Positions 1-10,906 of a DNA stretch of 64,000 nucleotides are shown here, piece by piece. The position numbers and the translations under genes are program-made. The DNA is from JASLDZ01 sp964235945 (GTDB taxonomy: Bacteria > Pseudomonadota > Alphaproteobacteria > Caulobacterales > Caulobacteraceae). The notes under the pieces are model-generated. The model made no database searches. It saw only the letters and a list, made by a program, of their open reading frames with translations, and was not told where the DNA came from. The number at the start of each line of letters is the position of its first letter. The stretch's first letter is position 1. The stretch spans positions 17,159 through 81,158 of the forward strand of contig CAXSDV010000007.1 in NCBI GenBank assembly GCA_964235945.1, read 5' to 3'.

Positions 1-68
1 GTCCTGACCGCGTGGTAGGCGAGGGCGATCGCGACGGCTAGGCCGAGGATGACGAAGGGCAGACTCAT
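1..68 (-). CDS. Truncated membrane protein, N-terminus only
   Basis: Only the first 22 codons lie inside the window; the gene runs off the left edge. The ATG at 68 opens a frame starting MSLPFVILGLAVAIALAYH, a short hydrophobic stretch that reads as one transmembrane segment or an uncleaved signal anchor. It lies 46 bases downstream of pth on the same strand and could be co-transcribed with it. Too little is visible to name a family. Confidence 0.5.
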   Translation of the reverse strand, partial: MSLPFVILGLAVAIALAYHAVR

Positions 69-114
69 GTCGTCACGAATGTAGGCGCGTCGACGGGGCG
101 TACAAAGGCGCGCC

Positions 115-741
115 TCAGCCCGCGCCGCCCTCACGGTTGCGCGAGCGGCTGTCGAAGTTGGCGGCGGGGGCCAGGCGCATGACCTCGGCCTGGTAGCGCT
201 CGTCCTCGCCGGCGGCCAGGAGCGGGAGGGCGTCCGCCAGCTCGCGCAGCAGGGGATCGAGCCAGGGGCGGTCGGCCTTGTGGAAGTCGGCGAGCACGTG
301 GCCCATCACCTGCTCCTTGGCGCCCGGGTGGCCCACGCCGATGCGCGCGCGGCGGAAGTCCGGGCCGATGTGGGCGGCGATGGAGCGGATGCCGTTGTGG
401 CCGGCCGCGCCGCCGCCGGTCTTCATGCGGAAGCGGCCGGGGGCCATGTCGATCTCGTCGTAGAAGACCACCACGTCGGCGGGGGCGACCTTGTAGAACT
501 TGCACGCCTCCGACAGGGCGCGCCCGCTGTCGTTCATGAAGGTCTGGGGCTTGAGCAGCAGCGCCTTCACCGCGCCCCCGGGAGCGGTCACCGCACCCTC
601 GGCGGCGAAGGCCTGGAAGCGCCCGCGCCAGGGGGCGAAACGCCAGCGGTCGTGCACCACGTCCGCCGCCATGAAGCCGACGTTGTGGCGCTGGCCGGCG
701 TGCTTGGGTCCGGGATTGCCGAGGCCGGCGAGGATCAGCAT
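115..741 (-). CDS. pth: Peptidyl-tRNA hydrolase
   Basis: A 208-residue cytoplasmic enzyme that hydrolyses the ester bond of peptidyl-tRNAs released prematurely from ribosomes, recycling tRNA. The N-terminus carries the family signature GLGNPGPKHAGQRHNVGF, with Asn9 and His19 at the positions of the catalytic residues of the E. coli enzyme, followed by the YDEIDMAPGRFR and GGGAAGHNGIRS motifs of the substrate-binding face. The length is slightly above the usual 185-200 because of a polar C-terminal tail. It lies downstream of rplY on the same strand, the common alphaproteobacterial arrangement, 111 bases away. Confidence 0.96.
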   Translation of the reverse strand: MLILAGLGNPGPKHAGQRHNVGFMAADVVHDRWRFAPWRGRFQAFAAEGAVTAPGGAVKALLLKPQTFMNDSGRALSEACKFYKVAPADVVVFYDEIDMAPGRFRMKTGGGAAGHNGIRSIAAHIGPDFRRARIGVGHPGAKEQVMGHVLADFHKADRPWLDPLLRELADALPLLAAGEDERYQAEVMRLAPAANFDSRSRNREGGAG

Positions 742-852
742 GGGCGGGGCCCGACGTGCGAAGGGCGCGCCCCCCGCTCCGGGGAGGGGAAGGCGCGCCC
801 TGTCGCGGGACGGGGGCGGGAAGCGCGGCTCCCACCCCCGTCGTGTGGCGGA

Positions 853-1485
853 TCAGGTGGCGGAGGCGGCGGCCTGGGCGGTGGCGCTGGCCTCGTCGGC
901 CGCGGCGTCGGCGGCGGCCTGGGCGGAGGTGCCCGCCACCGTGGCGATCACGAAGTCGCGGCCGGCGATGGCCGGCTCCACGCCCTGGGGCAGGACGATG
1001 GAGGAGATGCGCACCGCGTCACCGATGTCGAGCTGGGACACGTCGGCCAGCAGCTCCTCGGGAATGTGGTCGGCGGTGGCCCAGACCTCGACCTCGTGGC
1101 GGGCGATGTTGAGCGTGCCGCCGCGCTTCAGGCCGGGGCACTCCTCCTGGCCGGTGAAGCGCACGGTGATGGCGATCTTGACGGGCTGGGTCTCGTCCAC
1201 CCGAAACAGGTCGAAGTGGACGGGGCGGTCGCTGACCGGGTCGAACTGGATGTCGCGGGCGATCACCGGCTGGCTCTCGGCGCCGTAGCGCAGGGTGATC
1301 AGGTGGCCCAGCAGCTTGCCGGTGTAGAGCGCCTTCTTGAAGGCGTTCTCGTTGGCGCAGACCGGCACGGGGCCGCGCGGCCCGCCGTACAGCACGCCCG
1401 GAACCTTGCCTTCGCGGCGCGTGGCGCGGGCGCCGCCGGTGCCGGTGCGCTCGCGCACTTCGACGTTGAGCTCGATGTCGGCCAT
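853..1485 (-). CDS. rplY: 50S ribosomal protein L25 / general stress protein Ctc
   Basis: A 210-residue L25/Ctc protein that binds 5S rRNA in the large subunit. It is the long, two-domain form: an N-terminal L25 beta-barrel (about 1-95, opening MADIELNVEVRERTG) and a C-terminal Ctc beta domain (about 100-185). An Ala-rich low-complexity tail (ATVAGTSAQAAADAAADEAS) follows. The ATG at 1485 was chosen because homology begins there; the open frame extends 62 codons further upstream without family similarity. No clear Shine-Dalgarno sequence precedes it. It lies upstream of pth. Confidence 0.95.
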   Translation of the reverse strand: MADIELNVEVRERTGTGGARATRREGKVPGVLYGGPRGPVPVCANENAFKKALYTGKLLGHLITLRYGAESQPVIARDIQFDPVSDRPVHFDLFRVDETQPVKIAITVRFTGQEECPGLKRGGTLNIARHEVEVWATADHIPEELLADVSQLDIGDAVRISSIVLPQGVEPAIAGRDFVIATVAGTSAQAAADAAADEASATAQAAASAT

Positions 1486-1601
1486 GGCGGGGGGAGGACT
1501 CTGGACGTGATGAAGGGCGCGCCTAGGACGATGAGGACCGGGGCGGCGGAAGCGAGGCGCGTAGGTACACGCATCCACTCCCGCTGGCAACGCCGGGCGG
1601 G

Positions 1602-1638
1602 CGCCGCCTTCGCCGGCGTCGCCGGGGCGAAGGCGGCG
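1602..1638 (-). terminator. Strong hairpin downstream of the secreted protein gene
   Basis: A perfect 13-base-pair inverted repeat (arms 1602-1614 and 1626-1638, arm CGCCGCCTTCGCC) with an 11-base loop begins 4 bases beyond the stop codon of the minus-strand gene at 1643. There is no U-tract, so it may be a Rho-assisted terminator or an mRNA 3'-end stabiliser rather than a classical intrinsic terminator. Confidence 0.45.
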
Positions 1639-1642
1639 GCGT

Positions 1643-2707
1643 TCAGTGCGCGGCGGCGACCAGGTTCGCACCCGCCGAGGCGGACACCAGCGGGGTGGCG
1701 GGCGGCAGGCCGCCGGCGTTCTTGGAGATGCACTGCCCCGTGTCGATCAGCACGTGCTGGCCCAGGCAGAACACGTCCTCGTAGTAGGGCTTGGCCACCG
1801 CCAGGCACTGGTAAAGGTTGAGCTTGCTCATGTTGAGGCAGAAGCCGCCGGCCGCGTCGTTCATCACCGTCTGCACCTGGGCGTCGTTGTCGTCGCCGCC
1901 CACGCCCAGGGCCGCCAGGGCCGCCACGGCCAGGCCGCGCGACACGGTGGAGGCGTAGGGCGGGGTGGCGGGCTGGACGGCCGAGAGTGGAACCAGCCGC
2001 GCCGCCACCGGGTCGGCCCCCGGCACCGCGCGCTTCAGCTCCGCCACCTCCTGCGCTTCGGAGCTCATCGCGGAGGTGGAGGCGGCCTTGGCGCGGGCCA
2101 GGCGGCCCTCGCGGTCCGGCACCGGGGCCAGCGACCACTTCTTGTGCTGGATGTCGTAGGCCGACTGCTTCACCAGCGCTCCCGCCCCCGCCACCCGGGC
2201 GCCGTCCGCGTTCATGGTGGTGATGATCAGGGCCGCCGCCGTGGCCGAGCCGGGAAGCTGGGCGGCGTAGTCGGGGTTGGCCACCAGCCGGCGCGCCACC
2301 TCCGCCCGGGTGGCGGGGTCCACCGCATAGGTGCGCACGCCCGCCACGAACGCGGGGTCCTGCAGCGCCAGCAGGGCCGCGTAGGCCACCGCCCCGCGGG
2401 CGAGCTGCTGAGGTTCGGAGCGCTCGGCGTCCGCCAGGGTGGTCTCGATGCTCGCGCCGTCGGTGAACCCGGCCTCCACCGCGGAAGCGCGGCGCATGTA
2501 GGCGCGGTAGGCGCTGGCGGCCTCGACCACGTGGCCGGACAGCGCGAGCGGGGGCGGGGCGGGAGGCGGAGCGGCGACCACGGGCGGCGGCTCGGGCTTC
2601 TTGCGCCCGAACAGGCCCCGCGCTTCGGCGGGAACGGAAGCGGCCGCGAGCAGGGCCGCCGCCGAGGCGAAAGCCAGGAGGTGCGCGGGCGATCGGACGA
2701 AGTTCAT
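1643..2707 (-). CDS. Secreted protein of unknown function
   Basis: A 354-residue protein with a typical Sec signal peptide (MNFVRSPAHLLAFASAAALLA, cleavage probably after VPAEA) and then a Pro-rich linker (KKPEPPPVVAAPPPAPPP). The mature part is mostly Ala-rich and helical. Three cysteines fall near the C-terminus (in GFCLNMSKLNLYQCLAVA and VFCLGQHVLIDTGQC), which suggests a small disulphide-containing domain, so a periplasmic location is inferred. The ATG at 2707 was preferred to an in-frame TTG two codons upstream. I do not recognise the family. It is followed by a strong hairpin and lies between rplY and prs on the same strand. A near-match to a CtrA box is 86 bases upstream of the start. 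Confidence 0.7.
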   Translation of the reverse strand: MNFVRSPAHLLAFASAAALLAAASVPAEARGLFGRKKPEPPPVVAAPPPAPPPLALSGHVVEAASAYRAYMRRASAVEAGFTDGASIETTLADAERSEPQQLARGAVAYAALLALQDPAFVAGVRTYAVDPATRAEVARRLVANPDYAAQLPGSATAAALIITTMNADGARVAGAGALVKQSAYDIQHKKWSLAPVPDREGRLARAKAASTSAMSSEAQEVAELKRAVPGADPVAARLVPLSAVQPATPPYASTVSRGLAVAALAALGVGGDDNDAQVQTVMNDAAGGFCLNMSKLNLYQCLAVAKPYYEDVFCLGQHVLIDTGQCISKNAGGLPPATPLVSASAGANLVAAAH

Positions 2708-2792
2708 GGCCAAGCTTTCCCAGTACGGCGGGCGGGACAGGGCGGGCGCGCAAGCTCTTGCGCGGCGTCCGGTCCGGTGTCGCCCTCCCGCC

Positions 2793-2807
2793 TTAACGAT
2801 CCGTTTA
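2793..2807. promoter_or_regulatory. Near-match to a CtrA box
   Basis: TTAA-N7-TTTA (TTAACGATCCGTTTA), one base away from the Caulobacter CtrA consensus TTAA-N7-TTAA. It lies between prs and the secreted-protein gene at 1643-2707, 86 bases upstream of that gene's start. Single-mismatch sites occur by chance, so this is weak evidence. Confidence 0.25.
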
Positions 2808-2839
2808 GCATGACGAACCGCCCGGAAGGAGTGCGGCGT

Positions 2840-3778
<939 letters not shown>

Positions 3779-3911
3779 CGCGCTCTCCCCCGACCGGACG
3801 TCCCGCCACGCGCCCGGGGCGGCTTCTAGCAGGGGCGGGCCGGCGGACAAGGCGGTGCTTCGCTTTGGGAGCTTTCCCGGGCGCGCCGGGCGCGCTTCAC
3901 CCGCCTTCTCG

Positions 3912-4433
3912 CTAGTCGAGCGCCCGCACCTGGGCCGGGAAGGTCGCGCCCGCGTCGCCCTCGCCGCGGGAGAAGGTGATGCTGGTCAAGGGCGCGCCCC
4001 GGCCGTAGTCGGGCAAGCGCAGCATGACGCCCACCTCGCGCCCGGGCTGCAGCGGCAGGCGGAAGGCGGCCTCGCCCGCCCCGCCCGCGGCCACGATGGG
4101 GTGGCCCTCCGGGCTCCCCTGCACGAACAGGCAGCAGGTGCGCATGGGCGAGCCGTCCGTCCGGCCGCCGTGGGACAGGTTGGAGCCGTTGGTCAGCGCC
4201 AGCGCGCGGTCGGCGCGCACCGTGAAGCCGCACACCGCCTCCGGACCCTGCTTGCTGTAGCAGCCCTCGAAGCGGATGCGGTATCCGTCGGCGGCGCGGA
4301 ACCCGCCGTGGGAGGTCACCGGGCCGAAGCCGCGGTAGGTCAGGTCGAAGGTGTGGACGGGCGCGGCCGTCGCGGCGGATGCGGTCAGCAGGGCGGCGGC
4401 GAGGGCGAGGGCGCTGGGGCGGAAGGTCGTCAC
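3912..4433 (-). CDS. Small secreted protein, unknown function
   Basis: A 173-residue protein with a signal peptide (TTFRPSALALAAALLTASAATAA). The mature domain looks all-beta and has four cysteines (in EGCYSKQ, AVCGFTV and MRTCCLFVQ), consistent with periplasmic disulphides. I do not recognise the family. The start is taken as GTG at 4433, because AGGAG sits 6 bases upstream of it and the signal peptide then has a normal length; an ATG ten codons earlier lacks such a site. It is upstream of prs on the same strand and divergent from pabB, with 126 bases between the starts. Confidence 0.65.
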   Translation of the reverse strand: MTTFRPSALALAAALLTASAATAAPVHTFDLTYRGFGPVTSHGGFRAADGYRIRFEGCYSKQGPEAVCGFTVRADRALALTNGSNLSHGGRTDGSPMRTCCLFVQGSPEGHPIVAAGGAGEAAFRLPLQPGREVGVMLRLPDYGRGAPLTSITFSRGEGDAGATFPAQVRALD

Positions 4434-4559
4434 GGAGGGCTCCTGGGCGGGTCGCTCGCCCATACCACGGCCGGCGGCGCCGGCGGCGGCCCCGTGGTGC
4501 ACACGGTCCGGCCTCGAGCCCCCGTTGCCCGGCCGCCGCCGCGCGCCCATGGGGAGGCG

Positions 4560-5885
4560 ATGCGGTTCGAGCACCTGATCCCGGCGCCCTGGCGCGATCC
4601 GCTGGAGGTGCTGGCCTCCTTTGCGGAGGAGCCGGGGGCGCTCGCCCTGCTGTCCGCCCCGGAAGCGGGGTGGAGCTACCTGGCGCGCCGGCCGGTCCGT
4701 GGGTTGGCCGACGCCCGCGCGGTCAGGCGGGCCCTGGCGGAGGCGGGCCCGTCCGATCCCGCGCCGGACGCGCCGCCCTTCCGCGGCGGGGCGGCGGGGC
4801 TGGCCGCCTTCGCGTGGCGGCCCACGGCGGAGCAGGAGAAGGCGAGGGAGGCGGGGAACGGCTGGCCCGACCTCGCCGTCGGCCTTTACGACGCGGTGCT
4901 GGCCTTCGACGCCGGGCGGCGCCGCGCGGTGGCGGTGGGCCGCGGCGCCTCGCCCGAGGCGGCCCGCGCCCGCGCCCGGACCGCCCTGGCCGACCTGTCC
5001 GCCCCGGCCCTTCCGCCCCGGTGCGTCCGCGGCGGCACCCGCCTTTCTCCCGCCGGAGAGGACGACCCCGCGCGCTACCGCGCCGCCGTCGCCGCGGTGG
5101 TGGAGGCCATCGCCTCCGGCGAGATCTTCCAGGCCAACATCGCCCGCGCCTGGACGGGGGCGCCGCCCGAGGGCGCGACGCCCTTCGACCTTCTGCGCGC
5201 GCTGCAGATGGCCGGCGCCGCCCCCTTCGCCGGCTATCTGCGGCTGGCCGACCGGGCGGTGGTGTCCGACTCGCCCGAGCGCTTCCTGTGCGCGGGACCG
5301 GACGGGCGGGTGGAGGCGCGCCCCATCAAGGGCACACGCCCGCGCGGGGCGGACCCGGCGGGGGACGCGCGCCTCGCCGCCGAGCTCCTGGCCAGCGCCA
5401 AGGACCGGGCGGAGAACCTGATGATCGTCGACCTGATGCGCAACGACCTGGCGCAGGTGTGCCGGCCGGGCTCGGTGGCGGTGCCCGACCTGTGCGCGCT
5501 GGAGAGCTTCGCCACCGTCCACCACCTCGTCTCCACCGTGACCGGCCGGCTGGAGGCGGGGCGCACGGGCTTCGACCTGTTCGCCGCCGCCTTTCCGCCG
5601 GGGTCGGTGACGGGGGCGCCCAAGCGGCAGGCGCTGCGCGTGATCGCCCGCCATGAGCCGCCGCGCGGTCCCTACTGCGGCTCGCTGTTCTGGGCGGGGC
5701 CGGACGGGGCGCTCGACTCCAGCGTGCTGATCCGCACGACCGCCTGGGTGCGCACGGCGGACGGGCGCTGGCGCGTGGAGGCGCGCGCGGGGGCCGGGAT
5801 CGTCGCCGACAGCGACCCGGCGGAGGAGGACGCCGAGGCCGAGGCCAAGATCGCGGGCCTGCTGCGCGGGTTCGCCGCCCTGTGA
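4560..5885 (+). CDS. pabB: Aminodeoxychorismate synthase component I
   Basis: A 441-residue chorismate-binding enzyme that, with a glutamine amidotransferase subunit, aminates chorismate to 4-amino-4-deoxychorismate for folate synthesis. The C-terminal chorismate-binding domain (about 165-440) shows SGEIFQANIAR, the IKGTRPRG segment, KDRAENLMIVDLMRNDL and the GSVTGAPK motif. IKGT with Lys is typical of PabB, where anthranilate synthase would have Ala. The ATG at 4560 follows GGGGAGG closely. The stop overlaps the next start by 4 bases (GTGA), so it is translationally coupled to the aminotransferase that completes the PABA pathway. Confidence 0.93.
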   Translation: MRFEHLIPAPWRDPLEVLASFAEEPGALALLSAPEAGWSYLARRPVRGLADARAVRRALAEAGPSDPAPDAPPFRGGAAGLAAFAWRPTAEQEKAREAGNGWPDLAVGLYDAVLAFDAGRRRAVAVGRGASPEAARARARTALADLSAPALPPRCVRGGTRLSPAGEDDPARYRAAVAAVVEAIASGEIFQANIARAWTGAPPEGATPFDLLRALQMAGAAPFAGYLRLADRAVVSDSPERFLCAGPDGRVEARPIKGTRPRGADPAGDARLAAELLASAKDRAENLMIVDLMRNDLAQVCRPGSVAVPDLCALESFATVHHLVSTVTGRLEAGRTGFDLFAAAFPPGSVTGAPKRQALRVIARHEPPRGPYCGSLFWAGPDGALDSSVLIRTTAWVRTADGRWRVEARAGAGIVADSDPAEEDAEAEAKIAGLLRGFAAL

Positions 5886-6694
5886 CGACCACCGTTCCCG
5901 CCGACGACCGCGGGCTGACCCTGGGCGTCGGCCTGTTCGAGACGGTGCTGGTGCAGGACGGACGGCTCGTGTGGGGCGGCGACCACTTGGCGCGCCTCGC
6001 CCGCGGATGCCGCAGCCTGGGCTTGCCCGCGCCCACCGTCGAGGCCTGGACCCGGGCGGCGGTCGCGGCGGCGACGGCGGCGGCGCTGTCACGGGGCCGC
6101 GCCGCCCTGCGCGTGACCTGGACGGGCGGCTCCGGCGCGCGCGGGCTGGACGCGCCGCCCAACCCTGCGCCGCGCCTGCTGGCGGCGGCTTCGCCCTGGT
6201 CGCCGCCCGCCGCCGGCGTGGCGCTGGCGACGAGCGTGGTGCGGCGCAACCCGACCTCGCCCGCCTGCCGGCTGAAATCGCTGAGCTACCTGGACGCGGT
6301 CGAGGCGCGCCGCGCGGCGCGGGCGGCCGGGGCCGACGAGGCGCTGATGCTGGGCGCGGAGGGCGAACTCGCCTGCGCCGCCGCCGCCAACCTGTTCTGG
6401 GTGGAGGGGGACGTGCTGCTCACCCCCGCCCTCGACCTCGGCGTGCTGGACGGGATCGTGCGCGCCCGCGTGCTGGCCGCCGCGCCGCGCTTCGGCCTGG
6501 CGCCGCGCGAGGTCCGCGCCTCGCCGTCCGCCCTGGCCGCGTCCTCGGGCGCCTTCCTGACCAACAGCCTTGCCGGGGCCGTGCCGGTCTCCCGCCTCGA
6601 CGGCGCGTTCCTGCCCGAACCCGACCCGCGGGTGCGCGCGCTGACGGCCGCCTTCTCGCCCGACGCCATGGTGCGGGACGCGGACGAGGGGTGA
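5882..6694 (+). CDS. pabC: Class IV aminotransferase, probable aminodeoxychorismate lyase
   Basis: A 270-residue PLP fold-type IV enzyme. The likely Schiff-base lysine is Lys132 in RLKSLSYLDAV, followed by DEALMLGAEGELACAAAANLFWV and GVLDGIVRARV, the phosphate- and substrate-site motifs of the PabC / branched-chain aminotransferase superfamily. The GTG at 5882 overlaps the pabB stop. Operon position directly after pabB argues for PabC, which eliminates pyruvate from aminodeoxychorismate to give 4-aminobenzoate. D-amino-acid or branched-chain transamination cannot be excluded from sequence alone. The gene converges on gyrB across the assembly gap. Confidence 0.85.
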   Translation: MTTTVPADDRGLTLGVGLFETVLVQDGRLVWGGDHLARLARGCRSLGLPAPTVEAWTRAAVAAATAAALSRGRAALRVTWTGGSGARGLDAPPNPAPRLLAAASPWSPPAAGVALATSVVRRNPTSPACRLKSLSYLDAVEARRAARAAGADEALMLGAEGELACAAAANLFWVEGDVLLTPALDLGVLDGIVRARVLAAAPRFGLAPREVRASPSALAASSGAFLTNSLAGAVPVSRLDGAFLPEPDPRVRALTAAFSPDAMVRDADEG

Positions 6695-6751
6695 TCGCGC
6701 GCTCGAGACCTTCGCCGTTCCGGCGACGCCGATGCGCTGCCGGCCTCGCGA

Positions 6752-6774
6752 CGCGCCTGGCTGGGGCGCGCCTG
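6752..6774. repeat. 23-bp contig-end repeat, left copy
   Basis: These 23 bases abut the N-run and recur exactly at 6875-6897 on its other side. Inside the repeat, CGCGCCTG occurs twice with a 15-base period (6752-6759 and 6767-6774), so it reads as about one and a half copies of the unit CGCGCCTGGCTGGGG. Confidence 0.9.
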
Positions 6775-6874
6775 NNNNNNNNNNNNNNNNNNNNNNNNNN
6801 NNNNNNNNNNNNNNNNNNNNNNNNNNNNNNNNNNNNNNNNNNNNNNNNNNNNNNNNNNNNNNNNNNNNNNNNNN
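6775..6874. other. Assembly gap of exactly 100 N
   Basis: One hundred undetermined bases lie between the ends of pabC and gyrB, which converge. A run of exactly 100 is the conventional placeholder for a gap of unknown size. Identical 23-base sequence on both flanks suggests overlapping contig ends or a collapsed tandem repeat. No gene can be called across it. Confidence 0.99.
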
Positions 6875-6897
6875 CGCGCCTGGCTGGGGCGCGCCTG
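6875..6897. repeat. 23-bp contig-end repeat, right copy
   Basis: An exact copy of 6752-6774 starting at the first base after the N-run. It ends 4 bases before the gyrB stop codon and is followed by a further partial unit (CGCCT). Confidence 0.9.
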
Positions 6898-6901
6898 CGC
6901 C

Positions 6902-9378
<2,477 letters not shown>

Positions 9379-9382
<4 letters not shown>

Positions 9383-10536
9383 CGGGTCTCCAGCGCGGCC
9401 GGGTCGGGGAGGAGGCGGCCGGCGTCCACCTGGACGCCCTGCGCCCGTCCGGCCAGGCCTTCGAACAGCGCCCGGTCCGTGCCGGTGAGAAAGGCCTGCA
9501 GGCCGAGCGCGCAGATTTCGTCGAACAAGGCCGCCCGCCGCGACGGGTCGAGGTGGGCAACCGCTTCGTCCAACAACAATATAGGCTTCGGGGCCGATTC
9601 CGCACGCGCCAATCGCGCCGCCTGGGCCAGCACGAGGTTGAGCGCCAGAGCCTTCTGCTCCCCCGTCGAACCTTCCGAAGCCGGACGGTTCTTCTCGCGG
9701 TGGACCACCCGGAGGTCGCCCCGGTGCGGGCCGACGAGGGCGCGGCCGGCGGCGGCGTCGCGCCCGCGCCCGGCGAGCAGCGCCGCCTTGAGGCGCGGAG
9801 CGTAGTCGGCGGTCGTGTCCGGCGCGCTCCACTCGCCGTCCAGCGACAGGTGCGCCCGGGGGAAGGGGCGGTCGCCCCGGCCCTCGATCTCGGCGGAGAG
9901 GGCTTCGGCCGTGCGGGCGCGGGCGGCGGCCACCGCTTCCCCCTCGGCGGCCATGCGCCATTCCAGCGCGTCCAGCCAGGCGGCGTCGGGCGCGCGGCCC
10001 GCCTCGCGCGCGTCCGCCAGCACGCGCGAGCGCTCGCGCAGCGCCTTGTCGTAGGCGGCGGCGTGACCCGCGTGCGTCGGCTCGGCGGCGTAGGCCAGCC
10101 GGTCGAGGAAGCGGCGGCGCTCGGCGGCGGGTTCGGTGAACAGGCGATCCTGGGCGGGGGTCAGCCAGACCAGCCGCACGAGTTCGGCCAGGCGCTGGGG
10201 GCCCACGCCCTCGCCCTCCACCCGCGCGGTGCGGCGCGACGCGCCCGGCTCCACGCCGGTGCCCAGGCGCACGGGGCCGTCCACGCCGTCCAGCACCGCC
10301 GACACGCCCCAGGGCCGGCCCCGCGCCTCGCCCGGCTCGCGCCGCCCCGCCTCGGCGGCGGTCGCGCCGCGCAGCCCCTTGCCGGGGGCGAGGTAGGAGA
10401 TCGCCTCCAACAGGTTGGTCTTGCCCGCGCCGTTGGGCCCCCACAGGAAGGCGGGGCGCCCGTCCAATTCGAGTTCGGCGTGGCCGTAACTGCGGAAGTC
10501 GGTCAGCACGAGGCGGGTCAGCGCGGCGGTCGGCAT
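9379..10536 (-). CDS. recF: DNA replication and repair protein RecF
   Basis: A 385-residue SMC-like ATPase that loads RecA at single-strand gaps through the RecFOR pathway. Walker A is GPNGAGKT at residues 33-40, the ABC signature region is GSTGEQKALAL, and Walker B is PILLLDEAVAHLD. The ATG at 10536 (MPTAALTRLVLTDFRSYG) was chosen; the open frame extends upstream through a promoter-like region without homology. The gene sits between dnaN and gyrB on the same strand, the classical order dnaN-recF-gyrB, although a 35-codon ORF on the other strand separates it from dnaN. Confidence 0.96.
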
Positions 10537-10587
10537 GGAGCCGACCCTCCTAGCAGTCCGCCGCGCGCGCGTCGCCGCGCGCCCGCC

Positions 10588-10602
10588 TGCTGCATTGCAG
10601 CA
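10588..10602. promoter_or_regulatory. Palindrome upstream of recF
   Basis: TGCTGC-ATT-GCAGCA, a perfect 6-bp inverted repeat followed by TTTTAAC, 52 bases upstream of the recF start. It lies in the most AT-rich stretch of the neighbourhood. It could be an operator, or a small hairpin ending a plus-strand transcript. Confidence 0.4.
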
Positions 10603-10609
10603 TTTTAAC

Positions 10610-10638
10610 TTGGTCTTGGTATAGGGTGATCCTATATC
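10610..10638 (+). promoter_or_regulatory. Putative sigma-70-type promoter with embedded palindrome
   Basis: TTGGTC (10610-10615) and TATATC (10633-10638) are separated by 17 bases, giving 3/6 and 4/6 matches to the housekeeping consensus. The spacer and -10 box carry a 17-base palindrome, TATAGG-GTGAT-CCTATA (10620-10636), placed where a repressor would block transcription. It would drive the 35-codon ORF starting at 10743. Confidence 0.4.
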
Positions 10639-10742
10639 GCGCGGAGCCGGGAACGAGGACGAACCTACCCCGAAAACGTGTGTTGCGGGGCACGGCCTGA
10701 CTTCAGGCGCCCCCGTTCCGGCGTGCAAGAAAGACGACCTCC

Positions 10743-10850
10743 ATGACCAAGCTCAGCACCTGGGCCGACCGCACCGGCGGCCTCCTCCTCGTGGCCGTCC
10801 TGGCGGCCCTGCCCATGGCCACAGTGGGCTTCTTCGCCGCCTCGCACTGA
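10743..10850 (+). CDS. Small membrane protein, 35 residues
   Basis: An ATG-initiated frame of 35 codons ending in TGA. It encodes a short polar N-terminus (MTKLSTWADRTGG) followed by one hydrophobic segment (LLLVAVLAALPMATVGFFAA), the pattern of a single-pass micro-membrane protein. It has no detectable domain and only a weak ribosome-binding site. It lies between recF and dnaN but on the opposite strand, downstream of a promoter-like element. It may be a real small protein or a chance frame; the clean membrane segment and dedicated promoter region favour a real gene. Confidence 0.45.
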   Translation: MTKLSTWADRTGGLLLVAVLAALPMATVGFFAASH

Positions 10851-10906
10851 CGCGCCCCGGCCCTCCGCCCGCAGGCGGGGGGCCGTCGTCGCGCCGTCGG
10901 CCGGGC

